Assembly (NCBI GenBank): GCA_001632435.1
Contig: KV423921.1
Coordinates: forward strand, 252,460 to 316,459
Reading direction: 5' to 3'
DNA from: Calocera cornea HHB12733
Lineage: Eukaryota > Basidiomycota > Dacrymycetes > Dacrymycetales > Dacrymycetaceae
Length of the DNA: 64,000 bases
Shown here: positions 55,085 through 64,000 of the stretch, in pieces
Numbering within the stretch: the first letter of the stretch is position 1
How the letters are laid out: every line of letters begins with the position of its first letter
The notes under the pieces: model-generated
Seen by the model: the letters and a program-made list of their open reading frames with translations, nothing else
Databases searched by the model: none
What the model was told of the DNA's origin: nothing
Program-made: the position numbers and the translations under genes

Positions 55085-55447
55085 GCTGATCGCTTCCAGG
55101 GTACAAAGGAGAGTTGCGGGAGTTGGAGTGAAAGAAACCGAAAGAATTAGGCCTTGGACGGACGACAATGGATGACTTGCCGTAGCACAGATACACAGAT
55201 CTGGGCAATTTTCGGAAGCAAAATCCCAGATCCCAGATGAGCACCCAAACCGTAAGATGATTGCGCAGACCGACCCAGATACATATTCTGGTCACGTGCC
55301 AGACACAGATCACGTCATGAGTAAGCTAGGGGTCTTGGGGAGGCTGTGCCATTGTTTACTCCGGGACCAAATGAGGGCCGCAGTTTGTATGCCCAGGCAA
55401 GCACTCCGCGTGAACTCTGCTCCCGTGAGAGTCTGGGTCGGCCAAAA

Positions 55448-55483
55448 AATCTGGAAGAGGGGGTCGACCCCCTCTTCCAGATT
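55448..55483. repeat. Perfect 36-bp palindrome
   Basis: The two 18-base halves are exact reverse complements, centred on GTCGAC. A related AATCTGGAAG copy follows at about 55508. It lies inside the 716-bp element. Confidence 0.95.
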
Positions 55484-55562
55484 CGCAATCTGGGATTGTG
55501 CTGCATAAATCTGGAAGGGTTTCGGAGTCTGAATTGTGACAGCGGCACCTCGGCAGACCCTA

Positions 55563-55828
55563 CTGTACGCGTCTGCGAAGGTGCTCATTAAGTGACCATT
55601 TGCCTCCGATGCGGAGGCAAAACAAGTGCTCGCTGGCACAAAATGGGCGGTGACAACTGGCAAAAGTGCTCGTCAGAGCTGATATTAAGGCTGTCGGAGT
55701 TTGTATTAAGCCGATGACAACAATCCCGGCAGTGCTCGTTGCCCCGAAAAATGTGGTGACACAGTCAGATTTGAGCGCTCAGAAGGGCCGGTGACCAGTG
55801 ACACGAGCACCTTCGCAGACGCATACAG
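55563..55828. mobile_element. MITE of 266 bp with TA duplication, nested
   Basis: The termini CTGTAYGCGTCTGCGAAGG (Y is the one mismatch) are inverted at 55563 and 55828 and flanked by TA (55561-55562 and 55829-55830). It holds an internal hairpin TTTGCCTCCG-ATG-CGGAGGCAAA (55601-55623), whose arm matches the 18-bp array core, and several AGTGCTCG motifs. Confidence 0.88.
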
Positions 55829-55888
55829 TATGTGGCGCATCTGGGAGCCCAAAATCTGGGTTTTTATGTCTACGGCAAGTCATCCAAT

Positions 55889-56579
55889 GATGAAGGGGAC
55901 GGTTTGGCGGCTCAATGAAGCCTTGTAGCGCGGGTGCTTTTTCTTCGGCGCTTCGGTCCCCCGAACGGCCACACACCCAATTGCAGCCTTCTCACGGTGT
56001 TGTCCTGGGCGTCACAAACTCGATTAGGCCAAATCATGGCACTAGATGACCACCTGACCAGGGACTATGCGTCCAGATCTACACGTGTCTGATGGGAAAC
56101 CACTTGTCCATTGGTTCGGCACAAGTTCCTGAAGCAGGTTGACACACTCGTGCCTGTTGCCTGGCTGGATTTGTAGACCGGGCCGCTGGTTATCTGGCTT
56201 TCCGCGAAACAATCCCGTGCCTCCACCCATACCTGGGCTGGTCTAACTTGATAAGCTTGTGAGAAGGCGTCGCTGTGAACCCGACGTGCACAGGTGTACT
56301 TATTCGCCCACTCGCCGCTGGCGTGGAAGGGCACCCCGGGTTTGCTTGATTTCGATAATCAAACCTGGGCGTTCGAGGGTATTCATGGCATATAAGAATT
56401 TGAATATATATATATCGCATTTTCTGCCCCCTCTATTCAGATCTCCACCAACCAAGCGTCATTTGCTCCCCCCGGTCCACACGATCCGCGCCTGTTTGCC
56501 ACATCTGTGAGTGATGATTCAAATACATAATGTCGAAGCTTGCCGCTGAGCTCCAAGCCTCATCAGACCTCTCAGAGCA
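55889..56579. other. Intergenic region
   Basis: No supported gene. A TATATATATA tract lies near 56403, and a hairpin (GGTTTG ... CAAACC) lies near 56338-56366. Confidence 0.5.
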
Positions 56580-56927
56580 ATGTCCGGCCTATCCTGGCAC
56601 CTGGGGCTCAACCAGGAAGTGTTCATCGTAGCGCTGGGCATCGTCGGCGTGTGCATGACGGTGACCCAGGCGATCCAGAACGGGCGCGTCGCCGTGGCGT
56701 ACCGAGTCCGGGTGCAGGGCGACGCCCACGAGCAAGAAGTCATCATGGAGTATTACCCGAATGAGCTCCGCGCACCACCTCCCCTTGACAGACCGGTCCA
56801 GCGGGTCCTTGTGGTCGCCCCGCCCCGCCAGCCAGCTGCGGCGCTCGCTGAAGACCAGGAGGACAAGCCCAACCCTCATAGCCGTCGCTCAGAAGCAACA
56901 CACAGCAATGATCGTAGGTACCAGTAG
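56580..56927 (+). CDS. Possible small one-span protein
   Basis: An open frame of 115 residues with one hydrophobic stretch (VFIVALGIVGVCMTVTQAI) near the N-terminus, followed by a polar, proline- and charge-rich tail. A TATA-like tract lies about 175 bases upstream. A second exon might follow: the tail RDPEEYEREAEPTREYAPMY, ending at 57024, looks protein-like, but I could not find a splice that keeps frame. No family recognised. Confidence 0.35.
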   Translation: MSGLSWHLGLNQEVFIVALGIVGVCMTVTQAIQNGRVAVAYRVRVQGDAHEQEVIMEYYPNELRAPPPLDRPVQRVLVVAPPRQPAAALAEDQEDKPNPHSRRSEATHSNDRRYQ

Positions 56928-57086
56928 GACCAGGGGAATGCGGAATTGTCTGGCTGTTGAGCGGGATCCCGAGGAATATGAGAGAGAAGCGGAGCCGACA
57001 CGGGAATATGCACCTATGTATTAATGGTATGAGCAACCGTGTACAATGACACTAGCACCTCCTTCTGTATATCCTTCATGCTATGC

Positions 57087-58613
57087 TCACCGCCTTCTTG
57101 TCCCCTTCCCCCCTCTGCGCAACAAGCTCCCAACAGCATCCGACATCCACCCCCCGCCCTCGGCCTTGTCAGCCCTCTCCTTCTCCCTGCGCTTCTTCCA
57201 CAGCTCAAGCCACTGCTCCCTCTCGTACGTCGCATTCCACGGCTGGGTGACCACCTCGACCAGCTCGCGCGAGACGTCGTACCGTTCCTGCAGAGCCGTG
57301 CGCAGCAGCCCGTCCGAGTCTAGCCGGAGCAGCTCCCCGCGCATGATCTCCTGGTACCGCCTCTTGTCCGCTTCTGGGCGGTAGTCCCGCCCACCCCGGA
57401 TGGAGATGAAGTCGGGCCAGCGGACAACACGCCAGATGGGCGTGACGATCGCGCCGTCCCAGTCGATGACGGCTACTATCCTGCCGGCATCTGCACCGCG
57501 TGTGGAGATCATTATATTCCTACTCCCGAGTCAGCCCCGGAACGACCCACAAGCTGCGCCGCTCACCCGCTATTAAGATCGTAGTGCCACAGACACAGGA
57601 TCTTGGACAACGGCCCCGTATCGCATGCCCGCGGGATCTCCTTGATAACCGAGCGCAGGACAGTGCAGACGATCTCGACGACCTCGTTGAGGGACTTGCC
57701 CGCAAAGAAGTTGGACCACTCTGCGACCCTCTCCGGGTGCGCGCGCACAAACCGCAGCTCGTCCTCCTCCATCGCCAGGAGCCAGGGGACGACCGCCGTA
57801 AACGGTCGCTCGAGCGCCGTGTGCGTGCGCTGGCCCGCCCGCTCCGAGTGGTTGCTCCGCACCATGCTCGGCCCGGCTACGGTGTACTCGGGCTCACCCC
57901 TGCCGGGCGCGGGGGTGCGCAGGAGCGAGCCGATGCGCGAGAACCGCAGCTGGGAGAGCCTGTGCACTACCCCAGCGTACTCGCGGATCGCACGGGCCCG
58001 CCCGGCCTCGTCCAGCAGCTCGAAGGCCTCGCGCATCCGCTGCCCTGTTGTCTGCCATGTGCCAGTTGGTTACAGTGCCAAGGGAGGTCTAAGGCGGGAC
58101 ACTCACGATATGCTCCAGGAACATGTATGTCTGGGAGAGCACGTTCCCGTTGGTGCAGTACGCGTAGATCTTGGGGATGGGGATCCTGGTCCGCCCTAGC
58201 ACGTACATCATCGTGTCCACCTGGTCTGTGTTATCCCACAACTTATTGAGGAAGGAAGGCTACTGCACCTCTGATTGGATGGAGAGGCACGAGTCGGTCT
58301 TTGCTGCGAGGGAGACACGGCACACGACCGTCTGGGGGATATACGGCGGCCTTGGCTGAGTGAGAGTGACCACGTACACCTGCTCTCATCCATCAGCACC
58401 TGCTCCCCCCCTCCCAGCAAGCACACTAACAGTATTCCACGCGCCATTGGCCAGATGCCGCACAGCGCAGTCCGAGGCGAAGAGCGAGCGGGTGACGACG
58501 GCGATGAGCTGCTCGACGGGGGAGTCGCGCCTGAGCGAGGTGGCGGGGAAGTCGAGCTCGTCGAGGCAGACGGGGGACCCGCGGTAGACGGGGTTGGGGG
58601 AGGGGTGGGCCAT
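57087..58613 (-). CDS. Aminoglycoside phosphotransferase-fold kinase (APH family)
   Basis: A kinase-like protein common in many copies in fungi; substrates are mostly unknown. The ATG at 58613 starts MAHPSPNPVYRGSPVC. Short exons follow: HLANGAWNTV-YVV, VVCRVSLAAK, VDTMMYVLGRTRIPIPKIYAY, TYMFLEHI. The exon 57563-58036 ends LCLWHYDLNSG, which splices to NIMISTRGADAGRIVAVIDW in the last exon: together the HxDLNxxNIM catalytic loop and the IDWD metal site. The N-terminal ATP lysine region is in the ACRVSLAAK-like segment. Introns are about 50 bases. The start is the first ATG after upstream stops. The end at 57087 has a polybasic tail (RRREKERADK). Confidence 0.82.
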
Positions 58614-59179
58614 GCATCTGCGTGTTGTTTCCAGGGTGGTTGGGCTGGGGTGGGCTGGTGGGGCTCTGAGCCCCACGCTTTTGACCAGGAAGAGAATATC
58701 GAGTCAGGGCTGGAGCATCCCATTCAAGACCGCCCTTCGAAATCTTCCATGACCCCCGGCAAGCTTTCGGAAGATACCGTGAGATAATCAATAGGCAATC
58801 ATCTGTCAGGGAGCAGCGAGTAAGAGGTTATTTGAGGTGCGGGTGATGGTGAAGTCAGAGTTAGAGGCGCGTGGGAGCGGGCTGCATAGGTTGTTCGTGG
58901 TCCGATTTAGCATTTCCGACGTGGTGGAATCGCTGTAACGACGGTGAGAGCAGTTTGACTCAGTCGTGCGAGCAGTGTGCGAAGGAGAAGAGAGGTCGTA
59001 TCAAACTCTAGATAGTGGCTTGTATGCAGGTGACATGCAGGGGTATCGCGACGGATGACTCGATTGCCATCACTGACCTAGACAATGGGGAGAGGGCGTG
59101 CTCTCCACGTTGTCTAGGCGCACAATGATGCGAGTGGAAGTGCAACCCGCGACAGCTCGTCAATCCCTGGCCAACGGAG
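58614..59179. other. Intergenic region with a hairpin
   Basis: No gene seen. An imperfect hairpin of about 38-40 bases at 59080-59120 has 9-base perfect outer arms (CCTAGACAA/TTGTCTAGG). Confidence 0.5.
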
Positions 59180-59846
59180 TTGAGCCAGGTCTCGCAGGGC
59201 AAAAGTGGGATAAGATTAAGGGTCCAGCCAAGTAGGAGTCCGTCCTTGCCTTCTAGAACTTTCTCTAGACTCGATCGATGTTATTATTGCTTCCGTTCGC
59301 GTCTTGTAGCGGATGCGATGGCTGTATCTGCTGGTTGTACTTCTACTACGACCTTGCAATTCTCCATGCCTCCTCATGTCGTTATAGAGGACGTTCAGGA
59401 TGTCGATGCCGCCTCTCCGCCGTACGACAGCGCATCCGATCCTCTCCTGCAATGTCTCATTGGAGAGAACAGCGAGCGAGGGTGTTACGCAAGGGCTTCC
59501 CTTGCACGGCAACAATACTGGACAGTTGAGGATTCGAAGTTGGTGGAGGCTGCTGTCTTGGCTGGGGACGGGGAAGCATCCGTGGAGCGCCTTGTTGCTG
59601 TAGTGGAAATGCGCTCTATGAACCGTTTGAGGTCCGTCTGTGTGCACTGTTACGGCTTCTCTTTTTGACCTGTGCCTCTCAGATCCACTAGACATGTTGT
59701 GTCATCTGTCAACCTACGTACGTGCTTGTTAACAGCAGTGTCCTTCCGTACTGACTGTGTACATCTCTCTTCCGTTCTGTCATTCTGTATGTCCCATGCT
59801 GCCCACCGGTTGATGCTCGATGCTCGATGCTCGATGTTGATGTATC

Positions 59847-62800
59847 ATGCTCGATGTCGATGAACATAATATGTTGATGAATCGCTCAGTCGGAGCCATT
59901 GGAGACCGGAACTTGTCTCATGGGCCCATCCGTTTGACGGCTTCTCGTAATGCAGATAGAGGCTATATTACAGAGAACGATTTGTCAAGCATGTACGGGT
60001 ACATCTGTTGCTTCCAGTCTGCCGATGATGCGCGCGCTTCGTATCCGTACTGGGAGGATGGGTTCGTGCTGATTCTTGAGGTGTCACTCCCGCGAATGTT
60101 GCATGCTTATCCATATTTCCGTCGAACCGATCTCCTTAGTATTTGTGATATGCATCGCATACCTTGTAATAAAAAGAACGCTACCATAGATAGGCTGAAA
60201 TCTCTCTTGAATAACCATATTTGCAGGTCATGCTCGCGGGCTATCGTGCACGTCTTTCGTGCAAATCGAGTCCCACGGTCAGCCACCATCGTAAATCGCA
60301 GCCGTAAACGAAAGTCACCTCAACTCATACAGGAGACGCAAAAGAGGCGCAAGGTAGGTTGTGCGCTGCACGATGACGCCGAATTCCCTCCGCCGTATGA
60401 TGTCGACCTTGTAAGCCGTATTATTCGAGAATTTCAATTGAGATGTAGCGCGTCCTGGTTGCAGGAGGTTGCTTGTGCTGTATGTGGTGAGAAGGTCAGC
60501 ACGGGAGATGTTGTCCTTGTAGCAGCGACCGCGCTTCCTCTTCAGTTGTTGTTGCCGGACGCCGAGTTCCCTGCAGAATTGTATCCGTGCAGTTATAACT
60601 TAGCAAACTATGAAGGGGCGTTTCTACACCCTGCCGGGTTATCTAATCATGAGGAGCGCCGTGGAGATGTAACGCTTTGTCGCACATGCAATGTGGATTT
60701 GATGCAGAAGAAAACTATGCCACCACTTGCTTTATGTAACCGGTTTTACTATGCGCACGATCATTTGCCGAGGGATGTAAAGAATGCATTTTCTGAAGCT
60801 ACATTTGTTGACCTTCGTTTGATTGCACGATATAGTGCAAGTAATATCTGCTACAGCTATAAAGATGATCCAGATAAGGTGGGTTTGTATGGCTCCCAGT
60901 TGGCGGGTTCACAGAGGTTTTCCCGGGGAAATACGGTGGTCCTCCCACGAGACCATGTACGAACGGAGCAGGTACTTCCTCCGTCCCCTGATGTGCTCAG
61001 GTCTGCATTCACAACCGTTTTCGCAAGCGGTGTGCGGTTGGACGAACGTGCATTGAGACGCATGGCTCCTTTACAAGCTTCTTCCACCCGTGTGCGTGTT
61101 CTTCTGCGGTTCCTGTTGGCCCACAATCCCGTATACCGTCTTGGAGCTCAGGGGGAGGGGCCTGTCGTGTACAGCGCAGACAACATGACTTCTATATTTG
61201 GAGCTGAACAGCCTCACGGAGAGAACTCCCTACCTCCTTGTATTGAAATCGGCCAGTTGCATATGACAGGTCTGGACATGTCCAGTGACGTCGCTGGTCG
61301 GAATGAATTTGTCAATGCGGAGCCAGGCAACTTCTATATGGAAGCATGTGGTTTTGTTCGAGGAGATCAATCATCAGAGAAATACCGGGCAATGAAGGCA
61401 GAGTGCTTGCATCATTGTCTGTCAGGGCACGCTTTCTTGCTCAGTCGCGCCGGTAGTGAGCCTGTAAGAGACCGCCGCAATCATCTCCTGTTGGGTGGAC
61501 TCTTTCCACACCTGGACCCTTTTAACCTGGGCGGCTTCGAGCATCCACATCGGAAGAAAAAGGTCGACGTAGCAAAACATTTGGCGCATCTTCTCATGCT
61601 ATATGACGGACCATTTGAAAGGGACCCGCAGTTTGCGTTCGTGTGTCATAATATGGTGGAAAAGAGACGCTCTACCGCGGATGCTTTTTTTCGTGTGAAA
61701 GAGCGTGATGTCGTGGGGATCGTCAGTGAGCTTAGTAGTCTCTCTGCTAGACTGTTCAATGAGTTGTCGGAGCGTATACAGCGTGAACCGGACTATAGGG
61801 CTTCATCTGAAGAGGAGAAACGTGCGCTTCGCGTTCTCGCCAAGATTAATGTTGTTCGAAAGGATGCGCCAGGTTCCAACGGATACAAAACCGCGCGGCG
61901 GAACGAGATTCGTGGCCTTATTCAGAGGTTGGGGGCGCCTGCCCTGTTCCTTACCGTCACCCCAACCGATATAGACAGTCGTTTGCTGCGGTTGTTCAGT
62001 GGAGAACATTTGACCGACGAGGAGGACTCCATGGGGGAGTCGTATGGGAGTAAGATGTATCGAGCCGCACGGGTCGCACGTAATCCTGCTGCCGCCGCTC
62101 GCTCTTTCCATCATGTCATGCGCAACGTCATTGAAGTGATCTTGAGGTACCGCCGTGGCCCCGGTCTGTTTGGGGAATGCACTGGTCTATATGGTATGGT
62201 TGAGGCCCAAGGTAGAGGTACGCTACATTGTCACATGCTCATATGGATAAAGGGGAACCCTGGCCCGCAAGAGACAAGGGATAGGCTGGCAAGTGACGAG
62301 ACTTGGAAATGCAAGTTGGTAGACTGGATGGAGCGTCATATTCATTGCGAGCATCTTGGTACCGACTATGCACTGACTGAAGAAGGTGGTGTACCTTTGC
62401 AAAAGCCACGTAAGCTTCCCACCGACATCAATCCGTGTACGATTCGCGGTCCATTGTTGGACGGCACTGAAATGGAAGAGTTTGACGAGCTGTACCGTGC
62501 GCATGTGCGAGAGCTTGTGAACGAGTGTAATTGGCACGAGCACAAGCGGACTTGCTTTAGCCACCTGAGGAAGGGGGAACTGGAAGGAGACACTACATGC
62601 CGAATGGGCATAAACGGGGTCACCCGTCAGCAGACGGTTGTAGACGCAGACAGTGGTGCTATTCTCTTGAGAAGAAGACACCCTCGCATAAACGAGTACA
62701 ACGATGTCATGATGTTTCTCTTGAAGTGTAATATGGACATACAGTACTTGGGCTCCGGGGAAGAGGCTAAAGCTGCTATATACTATATAACGGACTACAT

Positions 62801-64000
62801 CACAAAGTCATCGCTTCCAACCCATGTGGCCTTGAATGCATTGGCCCTTGCCCTACAGCGCAATGCAGAGCGGATTGGAAGAGCTGACCTTGTAGGGGAT
62901 CGTCAATTGCTGAATCAGGTGGTTAATATGATGATGTCAAAGCAGGAAATGTCCCACCAGCAGATTATGAGTTTCTATGTGGGTGGCGGCGATGTATATA
63001 GTAGCCACCAATTCAAGGTCTTGCACTGGGGCGCCTTCGATCGTTTAATCAAACGCTGGGAGGAGGCGCGTTCTCACCCCGATGCCATCCGCGCACATCG
63101 CGGTACAGAGAGCTTACGTGCTCGTTACCACGCCTCGGCGACGCCCAACTCCGTCGAAGAGCGCAATGAAGAGTTCCAGGTCCAGCTTGAGGTGGTTCAG
63201 ACTGATGAGGCAGATGACGGTGACGTACTCCTGAATGTAGGTAGACGGACCTCATCAGGCGGCAATCAAGAAATGGATTACACGGCAAGGCCAGAAACAG
63301 AGGCCTTCGAATGTTTGTGTTTGTACGACTTTGTGGCTTCTACGTACAAAGAGCTGGCAAGGGAAAGGACTGCACCTCCCGGTGGTATCCCCCACATAGG
63401 ACGTCCTAGACTATCCAGAGGCAGGTTTCGTCCTGAGCATGTTCAGGCAGTCACACACCAGTTAAGACTTAGTCCTGATGCATTGGTGCCTGTCCTTCTC
63501 GGGCCAACTCTACCGAGAGCGGATCGCGGTGAAGAGGAACGTGCGCAGTGGTGTAGAACGATGCTGATCTTATTCAAACCTTGGCGTACATTGAATGATA
63601 TCTTACCAAGTCAACGGTCGTGGACCGAGGCATTTGAGGAGTACAGGTTTGACAGTCGTCTGGAGGAGATCATGAGTCATATTGGTGTATTGAATCAATG
63701 CAGGGATGCCAGAGGGAAGCGTAATGCCACGGCCGTCTCAGCACCAGTGGATCAGGTTATGGAAGAAGAAGATTTGTCCGCGGTGGCAGACCCTACTGTT
63801 CTATCCCGACGAAAGTGTCTGGCTCAAGAAATGAGTAACAACTACGTTAATGTCCTGATGGGCGATTCCTCGGCACCAGTGCTTCAACGTAAGGAAGGTG
63901 CCGGTCTGAATCAGTACATGTCAATCTGCCACAGCGACGTTCGAGAGAAAGCTGATGTTACACGATTCGTTTCTGTGATGTCTGAGCTGCGGCGTCAAAG
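59847..64000 (+). CDS. Helitron replication initiator (Rep) protein, continues past the window
   Basis: An uninterrupted frame of at least 1384 codons from the ATG at 59847 to the window end. An in-frame stop lies just upstream, beside a short GATGCTC microsatellite. Around residues 790-800 it reads GRGTLHCHMLIWI, the HUH motif of rolling-circle Rep nucleases. Around residue 975 it reads AAIYYITDYITK, carrying the catalytic tyrosines. Together they define the Helitron N-terminal domain. The N-terminal third has zinc-finger-like Cys pairs (CRSC; CAVC and CRTC). The PIF1-type helicase expected downstream is outside the window. An upstream frame at 59180-59668 may be a 5' exon or a separate frame. 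The frame is intact, so the element looks young. Confidence 0.9.
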   Translation, partial: MLDVDEHNMLMNRSVGAIGDRNLSHGPIRLTASRNADRGYITENDLSSMYGYICCFQSADDARASYPYWEDGFVLILEVSLPRMLHAYPYFRRTDLLSICDMHRIPCNKKNATIDRLKSLLNNHICRSCSRAIVHVFRANRVPRSATIVNRSRKRKSPQLIQETQKRRKVGCALHDDAEFPPPYDVDLVSRIIREFQLRCSASWLQEVACAVCGEKVSTGDVVLVAATALPLQLLLPDAEFPAELYPCSYNLANYEGAFLHPAGLSNHEERRGDVTLCRTCNVDLMQKKTMPPLALCNRFYYAHDHLPRDVKNAFSEATFVDLRLIARYSASNICYSYKDDPDKVGLYGSQLAGSQRFSRGNTVVLPRDHVRTEQVLPPSPDVLRSAFTTVFASGVRLDERALRRMAPLQASSTRVRVLLRFLLAHNPVYRLGAQGEGPVVYSADNMTSIFGAEQPHGENSLPPCIEIGQLHMTGLDMSSDVAGRNEFVNAEPGNFYMEACGFVRGDQSSEKYRAMKAECLHHCLSGHAFLLSRAGSEPVRDRRNHLLLGGLFPHLDPFNLGGFEHPHRKKKVDVAKHLAHLLMLYDGPFERDPQFAFVCHNMVEKRRSTADAFFRVKERDVVGIVSELSSLSARLFNELSERIQREPDYRASSEEEKRALRVLAKINVVRKDAPGSNGYKTARRNEIRGLIQRLGAPALFLTVTPTDIDSRLLRLFSGEHLTDEEDSMGESYGSKMYRAARVARNPAAAARSFHHVMRNVIEVILRYRRGPGLFGECTGLYGMVEAQGRGTLHCHMLIWIKGNPGPQETRDRLASDETWKCKLVDWMERHIHCEHLGTDYALTEEGGVPLQKPRKLPTDINPCTIRGPLLDGTEMEEFDELYRAHVRELVNECNWHEHKRTCFSHLRKGELEGDTTCRMGINGVTRQQTVVDADSGAILLRRRHPRINEYNDVMMFLLKCNMDIQYLGSGEEAKAAIYYITDYITKSSLPTHVALNALALALQRNAERIGRADLVGDRQLLNQVVNMMMSKQEMSHQQIMSFYVGGGDVYSSHQFKVLHWGAFDRLIKRWEEARSHPDAIRAHRGTESLRARYHASATPNSVEERNEEFQVQLEVVQTDEADDGDVLLNVGRRTSSGGNQEMDYTARPETEAFECLCLYDFVASTYKELARERTAPPGGIPHIGRPRLSRGRFRPEHVQAVTHQLRLSPDALVPVLLGPTLPRADRGEEERAQWCRTMLILFKPWRTLNDILPSQRSWTEAFEEYRFDSRLEEIMSHIGVLNQCRDARGKRNATAVSAPVDQVMEEEDLSAVADPTVLSRRKCLAQEMSNNYVNVLMGDSSAPVLQRKEGAGLNQYMSICHSDVREKADVTRFVSVMSELRRQ

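Larger units (their letters stand above)
55170..55885. mobile_element. Non-autonomous DNA element, 716 bp, AAT target duplication
   Basis: The termini are inverted copies of GGATGACTTGCCGTAG (55170-55185, complement ending at 55885), flanked by AAT at 55167-55169 and 55886-55888. The ends also carry nearby CAGATCTGGG/CCCAGAT motifs in inverted order. A smaller element (55563-55828) and a 36-base palindrome (55448-55483) lie inside. It has no coding capacity. A 3-base duplication suggests PIF/Harbinger-type mobilisation, but the termini differ from those at 5753. Confidence 0.82.

Noticed and set aside
55084..55168. Upstream extension of CGI121 to 55168
   Set aside because: The extension begins at a TTG next to the transposon boundary and lacks an ATG. 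MESYPYPHLG at 55084 is the first methionine and precedes the conserved domain.

Overview
The window looks like nuclear DNA from a basidiomycete, probably an Agaricomycete. Introns are about 50 bases long and most have GT-AG ends. The genes include a SREBP-type bHLH factor with two membrane spans, a basidiomycete-type bHLH factor with a very long loop, and typical fungal housekeeping genes. The transposons are copia, a chromodomain gypsy, Tc1, pogo, PIF/Harbinger and Helitron. A run of 120 N at 25195-25314 shows it is a draft assembly.

Layout. 1-8950 is a transposon landscape: an unrecognised pair of reading frames, a gutted copia element with a Tc1 transposon inside its 3' LTR, and a complete PIF/Harbinger element with both genes. 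9207-10155 is kinetochore gene MIS12. 10341-21883 is a composite repeat block: two near-identical 1.82-kb inverted arms, a tandem array of about 163-bp units between them, and a chromodomain gypsy element inserted in that array with a pogo transposon inside its 3' LTR. 22015-58613 is a gene-rich segment. In order it holds a multi-span membrane protein, a bHLH factor, a bZIP factor, LCB3-type sphingoid phosphate phosphatase, SWC5, CIA1, HIS5, a ubiquitin protease, a second membrane protein resembling the first, SRE1, a small cysteine-rich membrane protein built of four exons, SEC65/SRP19, a hydroxylaminobenzene-mutase-like protein, a class II aldolase-like protein, CGI121, a possible small protein and an APH-fold kinase. 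59847 to the window end is an uninterrupted Helitron Rep reading frame that runs off the edge.

The most unusual signal is a family of intergenic arrays in which an about 11-base core (consensus CGGAAGCAAA with tolerated changes) recurs every 18 bases, separated by about 7 unrelated bases. I see arrays at about 5660-5750, 10600-11230, 20985-21600, 29940-30555, 41830-42210, 47570-48245 and 51765-52480. Several switch strand in the middle, and four of the five distinct larger loci carry a shared short block beyond one end (AAGCAAGG...GTGCAGCTCG-like). The inverted arms at 10341/21883 are a large bidirectional member of this family. I do not recognise it as any described repeat class.

The genes share no obvious pathway. 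Lipid and sterol biology recurs (SRE1, LCB3 and two integral membrane proteins). CGI121 now has a nested miniature transposon starting 86 bases upstream of its start codon.
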